From assembly GCA_900468065.1 (NCBI GenBank), contig UBTA01000064.1, forward strand, positions 1-42,408: a stretch of 42,408 bases of DNA. The letters are read 5' to 3'. How positions within the stretch are numbered: the first letter of the stretch is position 1; every line of letters begins with the position of its first letter. Below the pieces are notes generated by a model. The model made no database searches. It worked only from the letters and a program-made list of their open reading frames with translations, and was not told the origin of the DNA. Below are positions 8,902 to 15,571 of this stretch, in pieces. This stretch comes from Hyphomicrobiales bacterium (GTDB taxonomy: Bacteria; Pseudomonadota; Alphaproteobacteria; Rhizobiales; Rhizobiaceae). A program made the position numbers and the translations under genes.

Positions 8902-9941
8902 TGGAAGTTTGCCATCGAGCTGATGATGCGCCGGCGCGTCTGGATCGATTGGATCGACAATTCCTTCTGGTATTGGCTCTTGGCCAGGATGTCGGCTGGC
9001 GGATATATTTCCTGGTTGGACCGCATCTCCGCCGGGATCAGTTCGAGCGCCGTTTCGCTGGCGGTAGGCATGGTCAAGGCCTCGGCGTTATCAGCCGCAC
9101 TTTGCGGCGAACCGATGAAGTCAACCAATTGCAGCGCAAGCGCCTTGCGCGGCGAGGCGGCGGTGACCGCCATGCAGTCGAGCCAGGAGAGGGTGCCTTC
9201 CTTCGGTACCGCGTAGCGCCAGACACCCGGCGTGCCGGCCTTGTCGTTGAGTACGTGCTGGTCGCCGCTATAGGCCAGCGCCATGTAGATATTCTTACCG
9301 TGTTCGGGGTTCTGGATCGAGGTGATCACATAATCGTAGGTGAGAACGAAGGGGGCCTGCTTCTTCATGACTTCGAAGGCGGCTTTCAGCGTCTCGTTGT
9401 CATTGGCGTTGATCGATTTGCCCAGCAGGGCCAGCGGCGCAACGAAGGCCTCGTTGTGATCGTCATACATGGCGATATGTTTTGAAAGGGTTGGATCCGG
9501 CGACATCAGGTCGCTCCAGGATGTGGGCGTCGTCTTCACCATGTCGGACCGGTAGACGATGCCCATCGTGCCCCAGAGATAGGGCATGGCGTAGCCGGCG
9601 CAACGGGACGTCCACTCGGGCTTGTAGTCTTTCATCGATGCGACGTTCTTGTCCGACAGCGGCTCCAGCACGCCGCGTTTGCCAAACAGGTCGGCTCCGT
9701 TTTCGCCGATGACGGCAATGTCGATATTGCTGCCGGGATCCGAAAGCACCTCGTCGCGGGCATCGCCGCTGTCGTAATAGACCTGGTGTACGCCAACGCC
9801 GGTCTTTTCGGTCCAGCGATCGAGAATCTTCTGGTCGATATAGGATTCCCAGATCAACAGGTTGAGCGTTTCCGCATATGCGGGCGCCGACACGATCGAC
9901 ACGCCAAGCACAGCGGAGGCGGCAATTAACGTGTTGCGCAT
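8898..9941 (-). CDS. Periplasmic polyamine-type solute-binding protein, NspS-like
   Basis: A 347-residue exported binding protein of the PotD family. Residues 1-23 are a signal peptide ending SAPAYA; the mature protein begins ETLNLLIWESYID (aromatic W31/Y34 as in PotD) and has YAMPYLWGTMGIVYRSD, the PotD-type hinge motif, near residue 118. No permease or ATPase genes flank it. Instead the downstream gene, overlapping by 4 nt, codes for a membrane GGDEF-EAL protein. This is the arrangement of nspS-mbaA in Vibrio cholerae, where the binding protein is a norspermidine/spermidine sensor and not a transporter component; I infer the same role here. ATG 9941 is chosen over GTG 9950 because GGGGT lies 8 nt before it. 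The ligand (putrescine, spermidine, homospermidine or other) cannot be read from the sequence by eye. Confidence 0.85.
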   Translation of the reverse strand: MRNTLIAASAVLGVSIVSAPAYAETLNLLIWESYIDQKILDRWTEKTGVGVHQVYYDSGDARDEVLSDPGSNIDIAVIGENGADLFGKRGVLEPLSDKNVASMKDYKPEWTSRCAGYAMPYLWGTMGIVYRSDMVKTTPTSWSDLMSPDPTLSKHIAMYDDHNEAFVAPLALLGKSINANDNETLKAAFEVMKKQAPFVLTYDYVITSIQNPEHGKNIYMALAYSGDQHVLNDKAGTPGVWRYAVPKEGTLSWLDCMAVTAASPRKALALQLVDFIGSPQSAADNAEALTMPTASETALELIPAEMRSNQEIYPPADILAKSQYQKELSIQSIQTRRRIISSMANFQ

Positions 9942-10088
9942 CAAATTCACCCCGATAGTCCCCGGGGCAAACCTTAGCGTTCAATGCTTGATGAATACTT
10001 ACAGTAGAATGAGCTGGTTGCAATTGGGTTGAAATGCCAATGGCTCAAATCCCTTGAGGCCGCCGGGGCTTTTCGCCGCTGCGGGAAT

Positions 10089-10108
10089 GAGGGGCGTACC
10101 CGCCCCTC
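10089..10108. other. 8-bp GC-rich hairpin behind the MFS gene
   Basis: GAGGGGCG (10089-10096) and CGCCCCTC (10101-10108) form a perfect stem with loop TACC. It lies just beyond the stop of the minus-strand MFS gene at 10125. No T-run follows on either strand, so it may stabilise the 3' end of the message or be a weak terminator. Confidence 0.4.
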
Positions 10109-10124
10109 CAGAAGCCGTCGCGTC

Positions 10125-11324
10125 TTACCGGTGGTTGGGAAGCTTCGGCAGGAAGATCGTCAAGAGACCCAGCAAAGGCATATAGGAGCAGAGCGTATAG
10201 ACGAACTCGATCCCGTTGCGATCGGCAAAGATGCCGAGAACCGCAGCGCCGATGCCGCCGAAACCGAAGGCAAAGCCGAAGAACATGCCGGCGATCAGGC
10301 CGACGCGGCCAGGCACCAGCTCCTGGGCGAAGACCACGATGGCCGAGAACGCGGAAGAGAAGATGAAGCCGATGATGATCACCAGCGCCGCCGTCCAGAA
10401 CAGGTTGGCATAGGGCAACAGCAGCGCGAAGGGGATGACGCCGAGGATCGAGAACCAGATGACGAAGCGCGCGCCAAAGCGGTCGCCGATCGGGCCGCCG
10501 AAGATCACGCCCGCAGCCGAGGCGCCAAGGAACAGGAACAGCAGCATCTGCGCTTCCTGGACGCCGACGCCGAACTTCTCGATGGTGAAGAAGGTGAAAT
10601 AGCTGGACAGGCTGGAGAGATAAGCATTCTTCGTCGCCGTCAGGATGACGAGAACGATCAGTGTCCAGATGACCTGATTGCGCGGCAGCGGCAAGGTGCG
10701 GCTAACCGGCTTGCGGCCGGCCGAGCTGCGGCGATGACGGGTGTACCAGACGCTGACCCAGGACAGAACCATGAAACCGGCCAGCGCGATGACCGAGAAC
10801 CAGCTGAGGCTGCCCTGTCCCTGTGGGATGACGATAAATGCGGCCAGCAACGGCCCGATCGCCGTGCCGGTATTGCCGCCGACCTGGAACAGCGACTGGG
10901 CAAGGCCATGGCGTCCGCCCGAGGCAAGCCGCGCGACGCGCGATGCTTCCGGGTGGAAGATCGCCGAGCCGATGCCGATCAGGCACGCACCAATGACCAG
11001 CACATAGAAATGGTGGGCATTGGCAAGCGTGATCAGGCCAGCGCAGGTCGACAGCATCGCGGCCGGCAGCGAAAATGGCATCGGCCAGCGGTCGGTCACG
11101 ACGCCCACGGCAGGTTGCAGCAATGACGCAGTCACTTGGAATGCAAAGGTCAGAAGGCCGATCTGCACGAAGTCGAGCGCATAGTTCTCCTTCAACAGCG
11201 GATAGAGCGAGGTCAGCAGCGACTGCATGATATCGTTCAGCATATGGCAGAAGCTGACGGCCACGATGACGGAGACCGCCGTCTTTTCCGGGCTGATGCC
11301 TGTGGGTGATGTGATGCTCGCCAT
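10125..11324 (-). CDS. MFS efflux transporter, fosmidomycin-resistance (Fsr) type
   Basis: A 399-residue major facilitator with about 12 membrane segments. The N-terminal MLNDIMQSLLTSLYPLLKENYALDFVQIGLLTFAFQVTASLLQPAVG is characteristic of the Fsr subfamily, followed by IGIGSAIFHPEASRVARLASGGRHGLAQSLFQVGGNTGTAIGPL in the fourth and fifth helices. Escherichia coli Fsr exports fosmidomycin; the natural substrate here is unknown. The frame continues upstream to 11963, but ATG 11324 has AGGAAG about 6 nt before it and begins at the conserved part. It is divergent from an AraC-type gene starting near 11436; the arrangement suggests local control by that regulator. A weak inverted repeat (ATATT at 11346-11350 and AATAT at 11360-11364) lies in the shared control region. 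Confidence 0.88.
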   Translation of the reverse strand: MASITSPTGISPEKTAVSVIVAVSFCHMLNDIMQSLLTSLYPLLKENYALDFVQIGLLTFAFQVTASLLQPAVGVVTDRWPMPFSLPAAMLSTCAGLITLANAHHFYVLVIGACLIGIGSAIFHPEASRVARLASGGRHGLAQSLFQVGGNTGTAIGPLLAAFIVIPQGQGSLSWFSVIALAGFMVLSWVSVWYTRHRRSSAGRKPVSRTLPLPRNQVIWTLIVLVILTATKNAYLSSLSSYFTFFTIEKFGVGVQEAQMLLFLFLGASAAGVIFGGPIGDRFGARFVIWFSILGVIPFALLLPYANLFWTAALVIIIGFIFSSAFSAIVVFAQELVPGRVGLIAGMFFGFAFGFGGIGAAVLGIFADRNGIEFVYTLCSYMPLLGLLTIFLPKLPNHR

Positions 11325-11435
11325 GCTGTCTTCCTCGCCGGACGGATATTGTAAATACGAATATGCGTTGTCTCTACATCGCTTGAGTCTGGCCTGCTTT
11401 TGTGGTCTGGTCGCATTCTTTCGCGAGTGGGCCAA

Positions 11436-12251
11436 ATGCAGCAATACGACATGAAATCGGGCGATCCTGCAGGCGATGATACCCATCTGGAGAACCTGCG
11501 GTGGATTGATCTGAACGATGATCCCATCACGGCGCTGGGCCGGCATTATCAGGCCGGCTCCCGCGGACTGCCGCACAGCCATATCAAGACGCAGCTTTGG
11601 TGTGCCCGCCGGGGTGTGGTTCTGGTCAATACCGCAGGCGGACGATGGATGATCCCGCCTGGTCACGGCTTGCTTATTCCTGCCGGTCTCGATCATTTCA
11701 GCGAGATGATCAGCGATGTCGAAATGCACTCCATCTACGCCGAAACATCGGTCATTTCGGCCGATCAACCGCGCGTGCTGGAAGTGACGCCACTGGCCTC
11801 CAGCCTGATGGAGGAGCTGGTCCTGTCGGAGGAGAAACCGCTGACCCCGCGCCGCAAACGGCTGATCATCGAGCTTTTGCTGGATGAAATCGGCCAACTG
11901 CCGGAGCGACCGCTCGGCCTGCCGTTTCCCAGTGACGCGCGGCTTGGCCGCCTGTGCCGGCATTTTCTGAAGTCACCAGACGCCAATGCCGGTATTGACG
12001 AATGGGCGAGTGGTCTGGGGATGAGCCGCCGCTCCTTCACCCGGCTGTTTCGCGCCGAAACCGGTGTCAGCTTTGTCACATGGCGCCAGCAGGCCTGCAT
12101 TTTCGCCTCGCTGCCACGTCTGGCTGAAGGCGAACCGGTGACCAATGTTGCGCTCGACGCCGGTTATGAAAACATCGCCGCCTTTACCACGATGTTCCGG
12201 CGGATGCTGGGGAGTTCGCCCAGTACCTATCTCAAAGCGCGGGCCGCCTGA
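11436..12251 (+). CDS. AraC-family transcriptional regulator with cupin sensor domain
   Basis: A 271-residue regulator. The N-terminal half is a cupin-like fold (GRHYQAGSRGLPHSHIKTQLWCARRGVVLVNTAGGRWMIPPGHGLLIPAGLDH, residues 35-90) that probably binds a small ligand. The C-terminal 100 residues are the double helix-turn-helix AraC domain, with GIDEWASGLGMSRRSFTRLFRAETGVSFVTWRQQ and VTNVALDAGYENIAAFTTMFRRMLGSSPSTYL. The gene is divergent from the Fsr-type pump at 10125-11324 and most likely controls it and itself. The start is uncertain: the frame is open from TTG 11400, and ATG 11436 was chosen as the first ATG, but no strong ribosome binding site precedes any candidate. An inverted repeat just after the stop (12261-12279) may mark the transcript end. 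Confidence 0.88.
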   Translation: MQQYDMKSGDPAGDDTHLENLRWIDLNDDPITALGRHYQAGSRGLPHSHIKTQLWCARRGVVLVNTAGGRWMIPPGHGLLIPAGLDHFSEMISDVEMHSIYAETSVISADQPRVLEVTPLASSLMEELVLSEEKPLTPRRKRLIIELLLDEIGQLPERPLGLPFPSDARLGRLCRHFLKSPDANAGIDEWASGLGMSRRSFTRLFRAETGVSFVTWRQQACIFASLPRLAEGEPVTNVALDAGYENIAAFTTMFRRMLGSSPSTYLKARAA

Positions 12252-12260
12252 CGCGCATTT

Positions 12261-12279
12261 TTGACAGGCTGTCTGTCAA
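12261..12279. other. Perfect 7-bp inverted repeat after the AraC gene
   Basis: TTGACAG (12261-12267) and CTGTCAA (12273-12279) with a 5-nt loop. It could be a weak terminator of the AraC gene, though only ATTTT some 10 nt later follows, or an operator for the next gene. The stretch 12280-12502 contains nothing else that I recognise apart from AT-rich promoter-like sequence. Confidence 0.35.
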
Positions 12280-12502
12280 TCCACGATTTTCTGTCTGGCG
12301 ATGTGCTTGTAAAGACAGGAGCTCTTTGATGCGGATCCGGACATATGGAAAAGAAGGGCTGAAGGCTTCTGGTTAACGGGATGGTAGTGAGCTAAGGCTT
12401 ATAACCGCGCCGAAACGAACCGTTTCAGTTTGCCCCTTTCCAAGATACCGGCATATGATGCCAGTGTCTGACCATCGTGGGCTTTGTATCCGGAGTTCCG
12501 AA

Positions 12503-13312
12503 TTGTTCCGCCGATCTGCCCTTTCCCTATCCGTTGGTCTTTTTCTCGCCGTCTACACCGCTGCCCAGGCGCAGGAGCGCCAGCATTTCTGGTCCGGAGA
12601 CTGGTACCTGAAAGTCGGCGCCACGGGTTTTATCGGGCCGAAATATGATGGCTCGTCCGATCGCCTGTTCCAGGCAGCGCCGCTGATTTCGCTTGGCCGG
12701 GCGGGCAGTACGGTGCGGTTTTCCTCGCGCAACGACAATCCGGCCTTTGCCTTCGTTGACAAGGGCGCCTTTCGCGCCGGTGTCGTCGGCAAGCTGATCT
12801 TCGAGCGCGATGACGATACATCCTCCGACCTCAAGGGCCTTGATCCCGTACGCTTCGGCGGTGAACTCGGCGGTTTCGCTGAAGTCTATCCCACCGATTG
12901 GCTGCGTATCCGCGCCGAACTGCGCCAGGGTATCCGCAGCCACCACGGTCTTGTGGCTGATGTTGCGGCCGACGGTTTCGTCGATGTCAGCGACAATGTG
13001 CGCGTATCCGCGGGTCCGCGTCTTTCGGCCGCAACAAGCGATTATTTCGACGCCTATTATGGCGTCAACGCTTCTGAATCAGCAAAATCAGGCTATTCGC
13101 AGTACAATCCGTCAGGCGGACTGAGTTCAGTCGGCGCCGGCGCTGCTATCACCTGGCAGGCCACCGAAAAGCTCGAAACGGCCGCCTTTGCCGAATACAA
13201 GCGGCTGATGGGCCCAGCGGCGGACTCAAGCCTCGTCAAGGAGGGCGGCAGCCGCAACCAGTTTCTGGTCGGCCTTTCCGCCACCTATCGCTTCGATTTC
13301 ACGCTGGATTAA
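12503..13312 (+). CDS. MipA/OmpV family outer-membrane protein
   Basis: A beta-barrel outer-membrane protein of about 269 residues (285 from the upstream ATG). A signal peptide (FRRSALSLSVGLFLAVYTAAQAQ) is followed by the MipA/OmpV pattern: GDWYLKVGATGFIGPKYDGS, PLISLGRAG, GAFRAGVVGKLIFERDDD, DPVRFGGELGGFAEVYP, and the C-terminal strand QFLVGLSATYRFDF. MipA was first described as a scaffold for murein enzymes; most members are simply outer-membrane proteins of unknown role. The start is a choice: ATG 12455/12458 has no ribosome binding site and gives a long N-region, while TTG 12503 has GGAG 7 nt before it and gives a normal signal peptide. I prefer TTG 12503. The gene stands between the AraC gene and ubiA. 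Confidence 0.8.
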   Translation: MFRRSALSLSVGLFLAVYTAAQAQERQHFWSGDWYLKVGATGFIGPKYDGSSDRLFQAAPLISLGRAGSTVRFSSRNDNPAFAFVDKGAFRAGVVGKLIFERDDDTSSDLKGLDPVRFGGELGGFAEVYPTDWLRIRAELRQGIRSHHGLVADVAADGFVDVSDNVRVSAGPRLSAATSDYFDAYYGVNASESAKSGYSQYNPSGGLSSVGAGAAITWQATEKLETAAFAEYKRLMGPAADSSLVKEGGSRNQFLVGLSATYRFDFTLD

Positions 13313-13368
13313 GTTCGGGGCCGGCTTGATCGCTTGACCGCGCTTCCTGGTGGTAGCAAACAGGTCGA

Positions 13369-14328
13369 ATGAGTACGAATTCCCTCGATTCCGGGCGCGT
13401 CCACGATGCGCCCTCCAACAACTGGGTCTACCGCGTCCTGCCAAGGGCGCTGTGGCCTTACGCGCAGCTTGCCCGGTGGGACCGGCCGATCGGCTGGCAG
13501 TTGCTGATGTGGCCATGCTTCTGGTCGGCGGCGCTGGCAGCCAATGCCGCGGTTTCGCTTGGCACGTTTTCGCCTGGTCGATTCGCCTTTCATCTTCTGC
13601 TGTTCTTCATCGGCGCCGTCGCCATGCGCGGCGCGGGCTGCACCTATAATGATATCGTCGATCACGATATCGACATGGAAGTGGAGCGCACACGCTCGCG
13701 GCCGCTGCCGTCTGGCCGTGTTACGCGGCTGCAGGCCAAGATCTTCATGGTATTGCAGGCACTGTCCGGCCTGATCGTCCTCCTGCAGTTCAACGGCTTG
13801 TCGATCTTCCTTGGCGTCTTCTCGCTGGTTTTCGTTGCCGTCTATCCCTTTGCCAAGCGCTTTACCGACTGGCCGCAGTTCTTTCTTGGACTAGCCTTTT
13901 CCTGGGGCGCGATCATGGGCTGGTCGGCGGAATTCGGGACGGTTGGACTGGCTTCGGTCGTGCTTTATCTTGCAGCCATCGCCTGGACGGTCGGCTACGA
14001 CACGATCTATGCCTATCAGGACCGGGAAGACGATGAACTGATCGGTGTACGCTCGACCGCACGCCGGTTCGGCGAGCGCCCGCGCCCGTGGCTGTTCGGC
14101 CTCTACGGGCTCACAGTCTTCCTGCTATTCGCCTCGTTTGCCATCGCCGGTGCAGGCCTGCTCGCATATGTTGGCCTGCTGGTGGCGGCTGTCACGCTGT
14201 TTTATCAGATCCTCGTGCTGGATATCCACGATGCCAGGCAATGCCTGACCTTGTTCAAGTTCAACAACATTGTTGGACTGATCCTCTTTGCCGGGCTCTG
14301 CGCGGCTCTTCTTGTACGGCTGGTGTGA
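13369..14328 (+). CDS. ubiA: 4-hydroxybenzoate polyprenyltransferase
   Basis: A 319-residue integral-membrane prenyltransferase that attaches the polyprenyl tail to 4-hydroxybenzoate in ubiquinone synthesis. The first Asp-rich motif NDIVDHDID is at residues 94-102 within GAGCTYNDIVDHDIDMEVERTRSRPLPSG, and the second in TVGYDTIYAYQDREDDELIGVRSTA; both bind the Mg-pyrophosphate of the donor. The N-terminal YAQLARWDRPIGWQLLMWPCFW is typical of UbiA. About eight membrane segments follow the usual pattern. ATG 13369 gives 319 residues, as in other alphaproteobacterial UbiA. It converges with the tiny minus-strand gene at 14394-14486; the hairpin between them has T residues only for the minus strand. 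Confidence 0.95.
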   Translation: MSTNSLDSGRVHDAPSNNWVYRVLPRALWPYAQLARWDRPIGWQLLMWPCFWSAALAANAAVSLGTFSPGRFAFHLLLFFIGAVAMRGAGCTYNDIVDHDIDMEVERTRSRPLPSGRVTRLQAKIFMVLQALSGLIVLLQFNGLSIFLGVFSLVFVAVYPFAKRFTDWPQFFLGLAFSWGAIMGWSAEFGTVGLASVVLYLAAIAWTVGYDTIYAYQDREDDELIGVRSTARRFGERPRPWLFGLYGLTVFLLFASFAIAGAGLLAYVGLLVAAVTLFYQILVLDIHDARQCLTLFKFNNIVGLILFAGLCAALLVRLV

Positions 14329-14340
14329 AGCAGCGGGCAT

Positions 14341-14368
14341 AAAAAAGCCCTCCGGATGGCCGGAGGGC
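14341..14368 (-). terminator. Rho-independent terminator for the 30-residue small-protein gene
   Basis: Stem GCCCTCCGG (14347-14355) with CCGGAGGGC (14360-14368), loop of 4, followed on the minus strand by six T residues (A-run 14341-14346). It lies 25 nt beyond the stop of the minus-strand small gene. On the plus strand no T-run follows, so it does not serve ubiA well. Confidence 0.9.
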
Positions 14369-14393
14369 AGTGGTCCGCCGTCGCAGTTCTGCG

Positions 14394-14486
14394 TCAGGCC
14401 CAGCTCAGTTCCTGATCGCGATTCTTCTTCGTCTTGCTGACGCGGGCGGAAAAGGCGGCAATGGCCGCGAGGATGAATTTGCGCAT
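14394..14486 (-). CDS. 30-residue small protein (own RBS and terminator)
   Basis: A short frame codes for MRKFILAAIAAFSARVSKTK followed by KNRDQELSWA. An AAGGAGA ribosome binding site lies with GGAG 7 nt before the ATG, and a strong terminator (14341-14368) follows the stop, so the unit looks like a complete small gene transcribed from the minus strand between ubiA and DUF6101. The N-terminal 12 residues are a hydrophobic or amphipathic helix and the rest is strongly basic and then acidic; it could associate with membranes. I do not recognise a family with certainty and give no function. It is too short for usual gene finders, which explains why such a gene may be unannotated. Confidence 0.7.
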   Translation of the reverse strand: MRKFILAAIAAFSARVSKTKKNRDQELSWA

Positions 14487-14583
14487 GGTCTGTCTCCTTC
14501 TCGTGCCGGCAATGTGCAGGCTGCCTGTGGCGCCAAGAAGGCATTCTCAAGGTTTTCCAATGACTTGATAACGCACTGAAAAC

Positions 14584-14622
14584 AAAAACAAAAAACCGGC
14601 CGCAGGGACGGCCGGTCTTTTG
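14584..14622 (-). terminator. Terminator behind DUF6101 gene (possibly bidirectional)
   Basis: ACCGGCCG (14595-14602) pairs with CGGCCGGT (14609-14616) with a 6-nt loop. On the minus strand the stem is followed by TTTTTTGTTTTTG (from the A-rich 14581-14595), and on the plus strand by CTTTT. It lies about 40 nt beyond the stop of the minus-strand gene ending at 14656, ahead of the small-protein gene. Confidence 0.88.
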
Positions 14623-14655
14623 CACCGGAGGAACGCTTGCAGATTATGTCGAAAA

Positions 14656-15222
14656 TCAGTTCCGGGCGATGATTTCGCGGCCGTCGATCTTCAGATTGAC
14701 GCCGAGGCTGCCGGTCGAACGGCGCATCAGGAAGCGCGGACGGCGATCATTGAAGAGCGAATGGCGGCGGCGCGGTTTGATATCGCGGGTGCGGACTTCG
14801 CCGAGATGATCCTCGAGCGGCCGGGCAACACCATCGGCTTCGACCATCAGCATTGGGATCCGGTAGGCTTCAGACCAGGTGCGCCAGTCGGCGGCGATGT
14901 CGGCAAGGTCATGGGCGACCAGCAGCGGAATGCAGAGCTCCGGGTCATCGTGATGAAGTTCGAGCGTCACGGTCACTTCTCCGTCTCCATGGTCGATGGC
15001 CCGAGCCGCGACACCTTTGAAAGCGCGAGCCGGCAGCGCGATCGAAAGCGGCAGTCCGCTCGATGGCAGAACCTTACGCAACACTGCTCCGCGCTCATCC
15101 AGACTGATGGTGACATTGCTTGCCTGTCCGTGCAAGCTGTAGCTTGCCTGCTGGGGAAAGCGTTTCGGATCCAGTCGCAGTGTGGTTTCAACCCAAGCCG
15201 GTTGTGAAAGTGTCTTCAGCAT
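14656..15222 (-). CDS. DUF6101 family protein
   Basis: A 188-residue cytoplasmic protein found in rhizobia, function unknown. I recognise it from the central RGVAVRKVLP-like segment (here RGAVLRKVLPSSGLPLSIALPARAFKGVAARA), the DPELCIPLLVAHDLADIAADWRTWSEAYRIPMLMVEADG block, and the basic RRRHSLFNDRRPRFLMRRSTGS segment near the C-terminus that ends GREIIARN. The LLVAHDLADIAADWRTW part looks folded and helical; the basic segment could bind nucleic acid or a membrane, but that is a guess. An AAGGG lies 9 nt before ATG 15222. A strong terminator follows at 14584-14622. Upstream is the 349-bp control region shared with the divergent DUF1217 gene. Confidence 0.8.
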   Translation of the reverse strand: MLKTLSQPAWVETTLRLDPKRFPQQASYSLHGQASNVTISLDERGAVLRKVLPSSGLPLSIALPARAFKGVAARAIDHGDGEVTVTLELHHDDPELCIPLLVAHDLADIAADWRTWSEAYRIPMLMVEADGVARPLEDHLGEVRTRDIKPRRRHSLFNDRRPRFLMRRSTGSLGVNLKIDGREIIARN

Positions 15223-15571
15223 TTCAATCGCCCTTGTTTTCCTTGAGAGCCGGTTACCGGTCTTCTCGTCGGGACTTTTCGTCCTCTATGACCCAAGGAT
15301 AGGCGGCTCCCCTTTGAGACCGCTTAAAAATCGCAGTTAAAAAACTTTGCATTTCCTGATGGTTAGCAAAGGCCAACCCAGCAGGGTTTCTCAAATCTGA
15401 AGAAAATAGGCAGCATTTTTAAAAGCCTTCGACCCCACAACCGCGCGCTGACGAAAAGCCACGCGCAAGGATGACCGGCGATTGTGTTCGGGATCATCGC
15501 CGCATTGCGCGGCATTGCGTCCAGTTGGGCGCCATAACGTCCGGCAATTTCAGACGATCGGCAGAGCGGCA
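15223..15571. other. 349-bp intergenic control region between divergent DUF6101 and DUF1217 genes
   Basis: No gene seen. It holds a CCGG-TTA-CCGG palindrome at about 15250, an AT-rich stretch (15320-15420) with several TTAAAAA-type elements that could serve as promoters in either direction, and GC-rich sequence just before the DUF1217 start. No structured RNA was recognised. Confidence 0.5.

Noticed and set aside
7111..9216. 701-codon open frame antisense to the GGDEF-EAL and binding-protein genes
   Set aside because: Its product is a low-complexity Asp/Gln/Arg/Gly-rich sequence typical of a shadow frame, and the opposite strand has clear domains.
11325..11963. Long N-terminal extension of the MFS gene
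   Set aside because: It runs through the divergent AraC gene, and the true start with ribosome binding site is at 11324.
13369..14370. Terminator at 14341-14368 as terminator of ubiA
   Set aside because: T residues follow the stem only on the minus strand.
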